Source of the DNA: Smittium mucronatum
Lineage: Eukaryota; Kickxellomycota; Harpellomycetes; Harpellales; Legeriomycetaceae
Direction of reading: 5' to 3'
Assembly: GCA_001953115.1 (NCBI GenBank)
Contig: LSSL01004582.1
Coordinates: 1 to 44,398, forward strand
DNA: 44,398 nucleotides
The notes under the pieces were generated by a model. It saw only the letters and a program-made list of their open reading frames with translations, ran no database searches and was not told where the DNA came from. The translations under genes were made by a program, and so were the position numbers. Shown here piece after piece: positions 23,651-37,400 of the stretch. How positions within the stretch are numbered: the first letter of the stretch is position 1; every line of letters starts with the position of its first letter.

Positions 23651-26600
23651 ATTTCAATTTTAGGGGATACTAAGCTAGTATTTTTGAATAATTAAAAAAT
23701 CTGTTTTATGTTAAGAAAACTTATAATAATTTTCCTAGTTAATTATTGGCGAAGAAAATTTTAAAAAATTTAAAGTCTCGATTCTCATATTTATTTTTTA
23801 CTTTTTACTCTTTTTTGATTTAAGAAATTTTTCCGTAAAATCCACAAGAAGATTAATGATATAAGACGTCATTTTTATTTCTAATGAGAAGAGAAATTAA
23901 AGAGTGAAATCCTAATTTTATAGTATTTTCAGATAAATCTTTTTTTATAAAAATATGTAATGAAATAAATCTGATAGTAATTTCTAATTTTAAAACCCAG
24001 CACCATTTGCTTATAATATATAAATTATACCAAAAGGTTAAAATTTCAAGCAAATACTTAACATTGAACTAGACACTTATACCTACATATAAAAAAAAGC
24101 TGTAAAAATCTTACACAAAGTTGTGATTAGAATCTCAAATACAAATAGTAATTATAATTAATTTTTCAACTGATCATAACTTATTAAAAAAATTTGCATA
24201 AAGTTAATGTTTAATATAATGAATCCGAAATTTTAGAAAATATATAAAAAAATACACTCTAAATTATCTGAATTCAGCGAAAATAAATAAAATATTCTAT
24301 AATTAACTGTATCGGTTTATAATAGAGAAGAATTAAGAAAATTTTGGTAAAGCTTACAGATGGGATATAATCATCTGCATCAAAAATAAAATAGCGGACT
24401 AAATTATATTTATGCCCAAAATTTCCAAATTCAAATATTTTAAAACATCCGATTAATTAAGAAACTTTAATGAAGTTGTTAAATTTCTAGTGTTTAATTC
24501 CAAATTATTTTCAAAGAAATTAAATTTTTATAAATTTTAAAAATAGTTATATTCAGTTATGAGTTTATTACTTATAAATAAGAAAAACAAACATATATGT
24601 CCATATTTTTTTGGAAAATAAGGATTATTTTATTATTATAAATTCATTTTAGTCTTTATGATCTAAAAGCTTTTAGAAAAAACAACTATTTTTGAATTTG
24701 TTTTAAAGCTCAAAAAAAATACTTAGAAGTAATATATCTAAAAAAATCTCCAAAAAACATCAAAAATGATTATATAAGAATCAGGAATTTTCAAAAATTT
24801 ACAAAAACTCCACAAAAACTTCCCAGAAAATCTGGGCTATAATGATTGAGTTTGAATTTTATGTTTTAAGGATAATTTCTGATTTGGAAAATAATTCGTA
24901 ATAACTAGCACTTCATTTTATAATAAGACTTATAACTCATTTTGAATAACGTACATTATACCTCGGAAAAAAAAAAGTAAAATTTCAATTATAAATAATA
25001 ATTATCTATCATAAATACTTATCTACGACTTAATTTAGCAATCTAATTTTTTAACGACTTTCTAAGATCTATTTTTTATATAAATATAAAAAAATTTCAT
25101 AATTGATTGAAATCGTGACCTCAGTTACATTCATTCAAAATTTTACACTCTTTTTTAAGGATTAACTATTCATAAATTTTAAAAAAATCATAGAATATAA
25201 TGAAAAAATGTTTTTTATGCGTTTTTTGATTATTTATTTGTATTTTATTAGATATATTTAAATATTATTATTAAATATTTATTATTTATTATTATTAATG
25301 CTTTAAATTTATTATTAGAACCAAATTGAAAATAGATGTAAAAAAAATGATAGAGACCAGAAAAATTTCACAATTTATCACAAAAGGGATGCAATATTTT
25401 TTGGCACATATTCAGCAAATGTTTTCGAGTTCTATTTATAAAAATTTTAATTAAAAATTTAAAATCATAAAACATTTGACTAGATTTCAAATTGGTTGTT
25501 AAGACTCCCCATAAGTAGCATAAGGTTACAAAAAATACTCAAAAAATACATAAAAAATAGACCTGATAAAATATGTTGTAATAAAATTTTTATACTGAAG
25601 AATTTCTCTCTAAAATCAAGATTTGAATCATTTTGGAAAAAACTAAGAGTGCAAATAAAATAGAAAAAATTATTTAATAAATATTTAATTTTCAAAAGTT
25701 TTCTAAGAATAATACTATTTTGAAAATAAAAATACCCGAAAAAAGATAAAATAAAATAGAGTGCTTCAAAAAATAAATTACTTTTCCTCTTAATGAAAAT
25801 TTTCAATTCGTATGTGAAGGTATATATTTAGTCTTTGGAGTTGCAAATAATCTGCATATTGATTCATTGCATCTTGAAAAAAAAATCATCAACGTTTTTT
25901 TTGATACTTGAATTTATTAATCACACAATAAAAATTAAATACACCATTTTAAAATTTTTTTTCCGAATATTTTTTTATATATAATTTGACAATAGTTCTG
26001 ATAACTTTTATTTATTAAGTAATTTTTAGGGGTAATATAAATTTAAGGGGATATAGTTAATAAAAAATAGAATTGGGTCCGAATCAATACATTAAGCATT
26101 ATTTTCTTTTTTTTTTCTGACAACTTTTTTTAAAAATTGAATTTTTATATTATACTTTAATTGAATTTTCCAAAATACTTTTTTTTATCTTAAAAAATCT
26201 ATAAAAAAGACAAATTTTCTCTTATATCTATTTTTATTAGCGTTAAAAAGAGCTTTAAGGCGTATATTTAGTTCAAATTAAACATTAATTATTGGATATA
26301 TCATTTCATATTTTTATATACAACGTAGCTGTACATTGATTTTATTTCACGCTATTATTTTAAATGCTCATTAGGGTTCCATAAAAAATTAATAAAAAAA
26401 TCATTACTAAAAATTTCACAAAGTTAAATAGTTATAAAATTATTTATTTGAATTATTTTCTAAGAAAAAACTTTTTATCCAAATCCAATCTTTTAAAACC
26501 TAAGAAATTAAAGATATTTTTACAAATAAATTTAGAATTATTATAACTTCAGTCAAGATATCCAAATAAGTTAAAAAGTAATGTAAAAACATCTTATTTA

Positions 26601-29316
26601 AAATACGATTATAATTTCTAATTTCAACTTATTAATGTTTAATTGAATTTTGAGTTCCTTAATATGTTAAATTATATGTATTTAAAACATATCTGAAGTT
26701 TAAATTTCAGCTAATTTTAAATTAAATTTTTAGAAATATAATAAAATAGTTTTATTATTGGAATGATAACTGAAAGATATATAAATTTACATTTTATGTA
26801 TCCATTTCACTAAATTAAATAAAAATGAAGCCATTAATTTATATTCTGTAATTAAAATTTAGAAGTTCAATTGGAAAGAATTAAAGTCGATATATATCTA
26901 TTCCAAGAAATCATGCAAATAGTCTTGGATCTCAATATTATTTTATGTAACTGAATTTTTTTTTCATATCGCTAAAAGATACAATGCTATATATAAAGAA
27001 AATAAGGCTTAAGTGAGATCTTCAGATAATTTTTTTAAATCAAATTTCCGAATAAACCTAAATTTTTAAAATAAAATGGTTTTAGCTTTTTATAATCAAA
27101 TTCAAGATGTATTTTTTCGGTAAAAAATATAATAAATATCATATTTTATTTTGACATATTTAAATTTTTATTTAAAAAAATTAATTTTTTGCATTTAGTT
27201 CTGATTTTAAAACCACAATTTCCATCTTATCAATTTCAAAAGTTATGATTTGATAAAGATTTTTTCGAATTTTTTTGAAATTGCTACATCTATGGAGTGG
27301 ATGTGTTTAAATTAAGTACAAAAATTGTCCCCTTAATACACATTTAATTTTTGAGTTAATAATTCGAAAAAATAATGTATTTTCAATGCCTTCTCCTCAA
27401 AAAATTTATATTAATTTATAAATTATTAAATGAAATTAAAAAGACTATTTTTTACCCATATAAAACCATATTTATTTGTTGTAGATATTTTTTACTGGTT
27501 TTATGTTATGAGCGAGCTAAAATTTTTATTAACTTTTATCTTAAAAATTAATAATAATGTTATGTTTCAGATATTTACAGAAATTGCGAAAAATCATAAC
27601 CAAAATCTTTTATTTTATATGATCGATTTCATTTCTCATATGAAATCAGTTTAAACCATAAAATGGGATTTAAAAAAATTAGTGAAGTTAAATGGTTATA
27701 TTTTTGTTGTAAATATTTTTTGATGATTTTTAGTGGTTTCATTTTGACTTAAATAAAAAAAAATTGATACAATTTAGAATAGAGGTTATTTAATTCAAGA
27801 ATTTTCAATAAAATTTATTTATTTTCGATTTTTTCTTTTTATTACTCAAATTATTTTAGAAAATAGCAGTATTTTGATTAATTTCATAAAAAAATTGAAA
27901 CTCTGAATTGGCCTAGTGAATATGTGTAATATTGAATTTATTAATTAAAAGTCACAATTTGAAATTTTAACTATTTATACAATTTAAATGTTTGAATATT
28001 TTATCTTCTTTTTAGAGTATGTTTTTAATTAAAATTTTGTATATTTAATAATTATACTTATTATTATGAATAAGCGGACCATATGACCTATACCATATTC
28101 CACAAAATATACTTAAATTGAACTTTAAATATTAAAACTTTCATAAAAATTAATTTAAAAATTACGATCATCAGATTAGTTATTTTATAAAAGAAATAAT
28201 TAGCACATTGGTGGAAAATATTTCTAGTTTTTTGGAGTTGTATTATATTTTTATATAAAAATTATCAGCGAGTTTATTTTATAAATTTCTAGTCACAATT
28301 GAAGAATTGAACTTATTTGTTCTGGTGAATATCTAAATTTTACCTGAATCTCTTGCTTTAAAATTTTCAGGATATGCTTTAGTCTTTGTTTAAGGTGGTT
28401 TTTAGTTTTTTTCATTTCGTAAATTTATAATTTTAAAAATCAGGTGGTTAAAAATACGTTAAAAGACATATCTTAACAGAAAAATTAAATTTTTTTTATT
28501 ATATGACATTTTAATTTATTGTTCTATATACTGGATGTATTATTTTATTCAATTTTTTTCAAAAATATATATAAAGAATAAATAATTTCTTAAAAAAATA
28601 TCATTAAATAATTTTAGTGAACATCGTATTCTATCTTTTTTTAAAAAAAATAAATCGAAACATATTAATTCTAATTTATAGATTATTTTTTTAGATATGA
28701 TAGTGTAAATATATCAAAATGGTTACTTAATTCTTCGGGGCCAGAACTTTTTATAAAATGAAAATTTATAAGTTAATGCTGATCTTATATATGATGTGTA
28801 AAAATTGTAAGTTTTTTTTATAAAATTTTTGCCCATTTGTGCTATTAAATTTCAAATTAGCTCATTTTTTCAACAGAAGAGTTTAATTAGAATAAATTTA
28901 AATAATTATAAATCCAAGCAGGATTTTATAATAAAATATTTTTTGGCATTGATAATAGATAAATTTAATAAGAAAAAATAACAAAACATCTTACTGTTCA
29001 TTTTATCAGAGCTTAACAGTTTCACTTAAAAATTGACCCTTTAGATTTTTTTTAACTAAATGACTCTTAAGGTTTGAGTAAAATTTTTCAACCTTTTTAG
29101 GAAGAAGATTAATATTCTATTTTATTAATATTTTTATGTCCAATTCTTTCCATTTTTTTATGATAACATATATTACAGCTCAAATATAATTTAAGAATAT
29201 TTCCCTCTTTTTTTTTAAATTTTTTTTTATATTACTTGATATTTTAAACAATTAAAATTATATTGAATCAATCTTTAAATAACTATCCTTATTTAATTTA
29301 AAAATAAACCGTTTAA
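23651..29316. other. AT-rich gene desert (centre)
   Basis: No gene supported. It contains the longest open frame of the deserts (25480-25806, - strand, 108 codons from a TTG), which has no ATG until near its end and a purely AT-driven, hydrophobic composition. The ATG-started 74-codon frame at 27430-27654 is also unremarkable. A-T-T triplet runs occur at about 25254-25320. Confidence 0.6.
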
Positions 29317-29550
29317 TTTTCCTTTAAGAAGCCTAATGGTGTTAGGATAAGAATAAGGTAAAAATTCATTGGAATAAGATATAATGGAACCAAAAAATAA
29401 TAGATAATAAACCTAATTGAAAACCTTGTTTTCCAAAAATTGGGAATGCAAGCTACTTATGTAGACATAAATAAATATATAATAAATTAAATTAAATTCA
29501 AAAAGAGCGTTGGTATGTGGAATATGATGATTGTCTCATTACAGTTACAT
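29317..29550 (+). repeat. diverged repeat pair, copy C1
   Basis: Aligns by eye with the reverse complement of 36880-37135. Shared stretches include ttttcct-taag near one end, taattgaaaa-cttg-ttccaaaaa-tgggaatg in the middle and ATGATTG-TCATTACAG at the other end, at roughly 70-75% identity with gaps. One frame gives NLIENLVFQKIGN, matching KLIEKLAFQKVGM in the other copy with mostly conservative changes, so the repeat probably derives from coding sequence. No ends or duplications of target sites are clear. Confidence 0.5.
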
Positions 29551-29756
29551 ATTTTATTAAAATCTAAATTATCACTTTTCTAAACATTATATTACACTTT
29601 TAAGGATTATTTAATTGGAAATGAAATATATTAAATCTCAAAATTAATTTTTAACTTAATCCTCTTACACCATGATATAATTGCAATGGATTCTTTTAAA
29701 TAATTATTCTGGAAGATAAATTATTAATAAAAGTAAAAAGATTTCCTGATGAGGTG

Positions 29757-29791
29757 ATTATTGATTTATTGATTTATTGATTTATTTATTA
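29757..29791. repeat. microsatellite, unit TTGATTTA
   Basis: About four tandem copies of an 8-bp unit (gattattgatttattgatt...). Simple tract in desert sequence. Confidence 0.75.
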
Positions 29792-32700
29792 AACTGTTTT
29801 GAATAATGAACAATTGAAATTTCTGCTGATCATACTTTTACAATTTCTTATTAACAGAAATCCTATATTTCATCAAATTTTAAAAATATCTCAGCTTTTT
29901 AGATTGTTCATTATTTAATAAAAAAACTTCTTTTAAATAGATATATCAATAATAATACAATATCTGTTTTTTACCTCCTGTTACATTTTACATTACATGA
30001 AATTATATAAAATTATTTGTAGCCAAAAAAATGAAAATTAACAGCATAATCACGAAATATAAATTTCTACAGGGAGTTATAATATATTACTTTTAAGTTC
30101 TATTAAAAATCGAAAAACTCTTTGCTAATACCTTCCAAGCATATCATGCAGCATAATTGTATAATATATCCCTTATTTTTATTGTGATATGTTGATAGTA
30201 ATGACGTAATGGCCTTTTAATCATTTATTACAAGATTTTGAATTTTACATATTTATAAATATGAATTTTTTAATATTTTAATTACTATTAAAGACTAAAC
30301 TAATTTTAATCTATTTTCTAAATTTTTTTGCTGTTCATCAAAAAACTTATTAATATCACATATTATTTTATGAATTGAAGAAAATTAAGTAAAAAGTCTT
30401 TAAAATTTAGAATTATCTTTACTTTAATGATTTAAAATTCCCTAATTGAATTTCCGTATTTTGATATTAAATCTAATTTATTTATTAGTTATATTTTTTT
30501 ATAGTTAATAAATCTTAAATGATATTTACAAGATGTCAGTTAATACTGAGCCCATAAAAATTGAATAAAAGTATTAGCCGCAGAAGTTTTTTCATTAATA
30601 ATTTCATTTTATTTAGATTTTACACTTTTATAAATTATTCTCTAATTCAGGAAAAAAAAATTTAAATCGATTTACAGTTGGTATTTATAAGTTTATTTAT
30701 CTTAAAAAATTGTTAAAAAATGGTATTTTTGATGAAAAAAATGTCACAAAGTGAAATATAGGCCGAATACAAAGAAATATATTTTATAAGTAATGTAAAA
30801 AGAATGGAATCGGATATTACAAAGAAAGCAAATCATAAGAATTTTAGAATGGGAAGCAAGAAAGATATAAAAAAAGAAAAAAAAACTAAAAAACATCTTT
30901 TATTTTTTTATAGATAGAATTATCTATTGAAATAATTTGTATTTTGAGATAAAAGATAACCAAATACTATTGGATAGATTAAATCTAAAAAAATCTAAAA
31001 AAACTCCCCAAGTAAATCCAAAAATTCTCTTTGCTAAAGTTCTAATAAAAAAAAAGGGAAATGGGACTATGGGTCATTAAATCATAGAAAGAGGTATATT
31101 AGTAGCTTGGATACTAAAAAAAAAGTTACTCTAAATCTTTCAATTTTATATGACTTGAAATAGGAGCTATGTTTATTATTTTTCTTTTGGAAATAGCTTT
31201 TAAGAATAAAATTCTTAATTTTTTAGCATTTGAAATTTTTTTTTTAAACTTTAAGATTAATAATGCTCAAAATATATCAGTTTGTAGTAATTAAAACTTA
31301 AAAATCACATATAATTGAGCTTAAAAACCTGAAATACCGATAATTAATGAAGCTTAAAAACGTGAATATTATTCATTAAATTTATATCTTTCCCTTTAAA
31401 CGTATTTATTTTTGACTAGTCTTTAATTTCTCTTTCCTTTATTAAAATCCTTAATTAAAATAAAGGTAATTTTACTCTTATATATTTCCATAAATCTATT
31501 AATAAAATAATTATTTATGATATATTTGGATGCAAATATCAATAAATTGGTTTCTAAAATTTAAATTTTTTGACATAACTGATAATTATCTTAAACTATA
31601 AATCTTTTTTTAAATAATTTCAGGAAGTATTTCTAACAATAACGTCAAAATTTTCAAATTATAATTACAGCATTATTTTGGAATCGTATTTAAAATTAGA
31701 TTGAATAACCATGACAGAAATTATTTTTTTTGAACAAAGGATAAAATGTTTATAAATTCCAATAGATCAATTATATTTTTAAAAAGTATTAATAAGCTTA
31801 GATTGATGCTAAATATTTTGTGAGAAGATAATTAGCTTTCTGATGAAGTTAAATTATAATAGCCTAGCATTAATTACAACACTTTAATTTTTATTTTTTT
31901 TAAAACTTCTAATATTTATAAGTTTTTATTATATGTTGTAGAATATATAAAAATTAAGCCCTTACAATCTTTTTTTTAGTTTTTTTCAAATTTAAATAAA
32001 AAAATATAAATATGCCTTATTAATATTAATTTCTAATTTAGTTTGGATATATTTAGCACAAACGCTTAAATTAAAAACAAAAGTTTTTGAGCATTCTGGA
32101 ATAGATAAATTTGCATTAATTAAATCTTTTATGAAAAATCCTTTAAATTTATGAATTTTTAATAAATTTCGAAGCACAAAAAAAAACAAATGAAAAACAT
32201 AAAAAATGATTTATAACTTTTTAGGCATAATTAAAAAATGTATATTAAAAATAAATTTAATTGAAAAGTGATGCAAATTTGGCAATAAATATTGTGTTGA
32301 GTCTTAAAAAAAAGCCAGAAAAATAATGCATAAAGCTCTCATTTTTTCGGATAAAACGTTATTTATATTTAAAAAATATCCATCTTGTTGCTAATAAATA
32401 TTACAATACTATTATTTAAGTATTTTATAACATTAAAAATTTGATAGTTTTTTATTTAAATTACGCTAATAACTAGTTTGAATAAATTTACTACATAAAA
32501 ACTTGTATAAAAATTCCCCTTTTGTTCAAATTTTTCTGTCGAGATACTTTGATTAAAAAATATATCTAATGAAGCAATTTGAAAGAAAAAGCGCTCAAAA
32601 CTATAGAAAATTGAAAAATAAAATTTAATATTCTAAGCTACTTCTTAATGCATTGATTCATTTTATCAAAAAATATCTTGCCAAAACTTACGGATTTTTT

Positions 32701-35700
32701 TTGTGATACATTATTAATTGAGCTCAATCATAACCTCAAATACATCATAAAATAAATCATTATCATGAGATATGTTTTAGCTTTAAAAATAGTCTTTACG
32801 ATAAAAATGCTTTAGATTTTTATATGCATTTAATACTGAATTTATAATTGAGATTAATAATATGGAATTTTTATTAAATATTTATATTAATGGATAATCT
32901 GGATCTTGTACTATAAAATTTGATTTAAATGGTGTTTTTGATTTTAAATCTAATCAATAATTATTTCAAAAATTTATGCTGAATTGGTAATATATTGGTA
33001 AATTTTGGCTGATTATTATAATTTTAACATTTGAAAAAATATGAAAATATCTATTCAAAATATCTCATAATAGTAAAATTTAATTCCGAAATTTAATTGA
33101 AATATCACCAAATTTATAAATACTATTTATGGTGAGTTTTTTATTATCATTAATTCAGTATCAAAAAAAATTATCTGTAAACTAAATTTAACTATATTTG
33201 CCTTAAATAACCTGGAAAAATATTTTTGGCTTTTATAAGTACATTAGGAATATACTTTTTAATCATTTCAAACTAAATTATAATTAATTGTTAACTAAAT
33301 AATTTTTTTTAAATAAGAAAAAATATTATATTTTATTTCTATTAATATTTTAAAATTATTGAAAGAAATTGAAAAAAAAATTTTACTTATGTATAAACTT
33401 AAAAAATAAATGGTTTAGATTTTTAAATACTATTTATATTCTTTTTATTATTATTAAATCTCATCAAATGATAAAAATAAATTAAAATGTTAAATTTTTT
33501 TATTATAGAGATCTTTAACTGTATTTTGGTTTTTTATAAAAAAATCTATTACAATATTCCATTTTTATCAAAAAAAAATTTCTGTGCCATAAAAATCATT
33601 TTGTACAAAGAAAAAACAATCATTTGAATTCAATATATTTATTTTCATAAACATATTAGTAATTAATCATTTATTTATAATTTTTTTATTTTTTGTAAAC
33701 TGTATCTAACTTTTTTCTAAAAAAATTAAGTTTGTGCTTTTTTTCCTATTTATAAATCAATTTTTTATATCAAAGTTAGATATTTTTAGTTAGAGGGATT
33801 TTATAAACCCAAAACTGTGTCTCAAAACTTGTTTTAAATAAACTAGATTATATAATAATATCAAGACTTGATTATTATATAACAAAGGATCCAAGGTTTC
33901 TTCGATTCCAATCCTAGCCAAAAATTTACTCTCTTTAGATTTTTATTAAATATATTATCGTATTATCTATTTTATTACTTTTAGCTTGATGTGTATTATA
34001 ATTTTTTTAATAAATTTATCATTGAAATACTATTTATCAATATTTGAGGTTACAGTTATTATTTTTTATAATGAATATTTTTTATTATCTAGTATTATTT
34101 ATAGACTTAATGCCGTTTTTTATTGATTTTAATTTTTTAGTATTTAATATCCCTCAAAGTTATAGCTTTATAGAATTTAAAATTTATTTTCTAATAATAA
34201 CTAATATAAATTAGTTTATAAATTCTTTTTTAAAAAAATAATTTTCAATTATGGCATCATTGAAAAATATTAATTCATTTATAATACCACGAGTTTCTTC
34301 AGTAAAAATGAAAAATAAATAAATAATTTAATAAAAACCACACAATTATCGAAGATCGGGTTTAATTTTTTTTTATTAATTTCAAGAACGGATTAACTAA
34401 TATAACTATAAATCTTATGCAAAACTAAAAATTTGAAAATTATAATACAAATAATAAAAAGTAAAAAATAGATTATTTTTTATTACCAATTAATAAAATT
34501 TTTAATCACCTTTTTAAAACATGGTTTAAATATCTTTTTCTAAAAAATGTAGAAAATATATATCTCATTCCTATTGGATATTTTTTATAAGGTATATAGT
34601 AAAAATAAAAGTAAATTTATTTTCTTAGATATTGTGATGGTCGGTTTTATTATAATATTTAAAAAGATATCAATTCAAGAGGGGATTAAAGCCAAATTTT
34701 AAAAGCTTAATTATCCAAAAAAGAGAAATTAGCCTTCAATTTATATCTTATTTGAATATGAATTATTTTTATAAGTTTGAAAAGTTAAGAGATGAAAAAT
34801 AATATTAATGGGAACATTATAGATTTTGAAATATATGCAATGAAATATTTTATAAGTAACAAGATTTTTTTTACGCTATGGTTCCGCATCTTTTCTCAAT
34901 AAGCTCCCTGTTTTTTATGATATCAATTTACATGTTCATTTTATATATTTCTTCCAAAAAAGGATAATAAAAGTGGGAAACTTATGGAAACTTATTGAAT
35001 ATTAATGAAATAGGGCCAAATCAATTATTTTATATAGAAATTTAACAAGTATTGATAATATATTATATAAAAACGATAAAAAAAAAAAATCAAAAAAAGT
35101 ACTAACGATACAAAAAAAAAAATATGAAAATTCAACATATATTTATGATTAATTTGTTTTTATTATTCATAATTACATATTTTACCATAAAATCTTTTAT
35201 AATTTTATTTCTAATGAATGCATGAAGTAATAATTCATAAAAAAATATTTCTGTATTGAGCTTCAAATATTGTATTCATTTATAAAATACAAATTGATAA
35301 TTTTATTATTATTGAGCTACAGATGATTTTTTAAAGTTATAATGGCATATATTATATTTGACAAAAAAATACGATGATAATTTTCTTTTATAACTAGATA
35401 TGATTAGAATAGATAACTTTTAAAAAAAACTTTATTGATAAATTTTGTTTTTTAATCGTCTAAACCATTGAATAAATATCACATTAATATAAATAATATA
35501 TTAATTATTTAAAAATTTCTACTTTGGCTGTATTTTTTACAATATATATAAAAAAAAAATTCGTATATGACAAGTATATATTAAAAAAAACCAAGTGTAA
35601 AAATTTATGTTAGAATTTATATTAGTTTTAACAAGAATGATTTTATATTCAAGCGAATTCATCGTTTTAGTTGAAAATAATAAACTTATCATACATTAGG

Positions 35701-36879
35701 TGTTTTAAAATTTAAGAAATTTATTCCTTTTAAAAATATAAATAAAAATTTAAATATTGTAAAAAAAATTTTATAAATTTTTTTTCTAATCCTGTATTAG
35801 CAATAAATCGATTAGATAACATTAATCTCTTATTTTTAATTTTCAAAACAAAAAAGCACGTTATTATAAATTTTTTAGCTTATCGAACATGGAAAGATTG
35901 TAAATCTTGATAAAAATGGTTTTTCTTGGACAAATATAAATTTTTATAAACAATATCGGAATAAATAAAAGTATTTTTAATTTGGAACTCATTTTAATCA
36001 AAAAAATTTATTATGTTATTAATATAAAAACTGATAAAAAAAATTCTACTTTCTAGTTTTTATAAAAAAAAAAGGACCTATCACCAAATTTTTTTTTTGT
36101 TGTTCAATTGTATATAATTTTTTTTTTTTTATTCGCTATAATTCATTTATAATAAAATTTCATAAAAATGATTAAAATAAAAAAAGTATAAAAGTAAAAA
36201 AAATTCAGGTTTTTTTTTAATAAAACATATGATGGTTATTATAAATTTAAATCACACTAAAAACTAATAGTGAAAATATCAACAAAATATTTTTTGTTTA
36301 AAAAAAAAATAATGAAAATAAATATGGATAAAATTGTATTATCGTAAAATATTTTAATCGAATTATGCTAATGATTCAACACAGCAGTTTTATATATGTG
36401 AAATTGGCCTTAATTAATATTTGATATTTATGGTTAAATTCAAAACCTTCATAAAAGAAAATTGATAAAAAATTATTATTTTTAAAATTATAAATAAATA
36501 CATATAATCCGAAATTTGTCATAATTCATGCTGTAATTGTTAAAAAAATTTAAAAATTATATATATATAAATTTTTAATAATTAAAGAACACTGAAAAAA
36601 TCAGTTTTTATAGTCTTTTCAAAAAATAATAATCTTAATATATTTTTTATTAAATTATCTTTTGAAAATAAAGCATATTATAATAATTTTTAACATTTTT
36701 TGCTTTTTTCACTATAAAAAATATTTTTTACACATTTTTTAAGATTAATTTTAAAAAAAAAATTATATAAGAATCAAGCTGATTAAAAATTTACAAATTC
36801 AATCAAAAGACATGTATAAATTGACAATCTTTTTACTAAAAATATAATTATAAAATTTTAATATAGATACATGAGCTTC
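29792..36879. other. AT-rich gene desert (right)
   Basis: About 7 kb with no supportable gene, RNA gene or mobile element. It includes A/T homopolymers, AT palindromes (for example about 36550-36583) and one near-perfect hairpin (listed separately). Confidence 0.6.
33848..33882. repeat. AT-rich hairpin with almost no loop
   Basis: Left arm ttatataataatatcaag pairs with cttgattattatataa; the only interruption is a 2-nt bulge and a single-base loop. It is followed by a GC-richer stretch (ggatccaaggtttc... to about 33918) that superficially recalls a tRNA T-arm but does not fold as one. Confidence 0.6.
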
Positions 36880-37135
36880 TTAGATTACTGTAATGATCCA
36901 ATCATTATTGATTGCGCACATTACCCCTTGATTAAAGTTTCATATAATCTATTAAAAATTTACCTCTTATCCTTTATAAACAGCTCACATTCCCACTTTT
37001 TGGAATGCAAGCTTTTCAATTAGTTTTCTTATATTTTCATTCCTCCTTCGTTTGAAATGTACCTTAGTCATAATAAACCTATATACCCTAGTCTTTTCCA
37101 AGAACAATTAGGTTCCTTACACTTACAGGAAAAGA
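36880..37135 (-). repeat. diverged repeat pair, copy C2
   Basis: Reverse-orientation partner of 29317-29550. On the - strand it holds a 28-codon frame (37071 to 36985) reading KVHFKRRRNENIRKLIEKL and AFQKVGM before a TGA. The basic helix-like stretch and raised G/C support a coding origin, but I do not recognise the protein. It sits about 160 bp upstream of the LINE C-terminal relic on the other strand, so the two may belong to nested insertions. Confidence 0.5.
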
Positions 37136-37298
37136 TATATGCGATCATAATTTATTTTAAATAACAAATTCCAAAAAAATGTAATCAAGTAAAAATGAGG
37201 TTAATAATATAAGATGGTAATACTATTTTTATCAGATTTTAATCAAAAAAAATTCAATATTTCATATTATCCATATTTTCAAATAACTTATGCATATA

Positions 37299-37400
37299 TG
37301 TAATAGAGCTGGGAATAAATAGACCCTAGAGCATGTTATTTATTCCTGTCTTTCTTCTTTAAAATTTAGTTATCAGAAATTCACTCATATTTGCTATTAG
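37299..37400 (+). pseudogene. degenerate C-terminal zinc-finger region of a LINE polyprotein
   Basis: Reads CNRAGNK, an in-frame TAG, then TLEHVIYSC and a further 16 codons to a stop. C...ETLEHVixxC is the typical spacing of the cysteine/histidine motif after the reverse transcriptase of R2-like and related non-LTR retrotransposons. The second cysteine of the usual CxxC is absent and a stop interrupts the motif, so this is a dead fragment. No reverse transcriptase catalytic domain is found upstream of it. It may be a second decayed copy of the LINE family seen at 41.8-42.3 kb. Confidence 0.4.

Noticed and set aside
27430..27654. ATG-started 74-codon frame, + strand
   Set aside because: AT-driven hydrophobic product without recognisable motif; length within chance expectation.
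33885..33925. tRNA-like stretch containing ttcgattcc after an AT hairpin
   Set aside because: The five bases on each side of the loop do not pair as a T-stem, and no acceptor or anticodon stem can be drawn.
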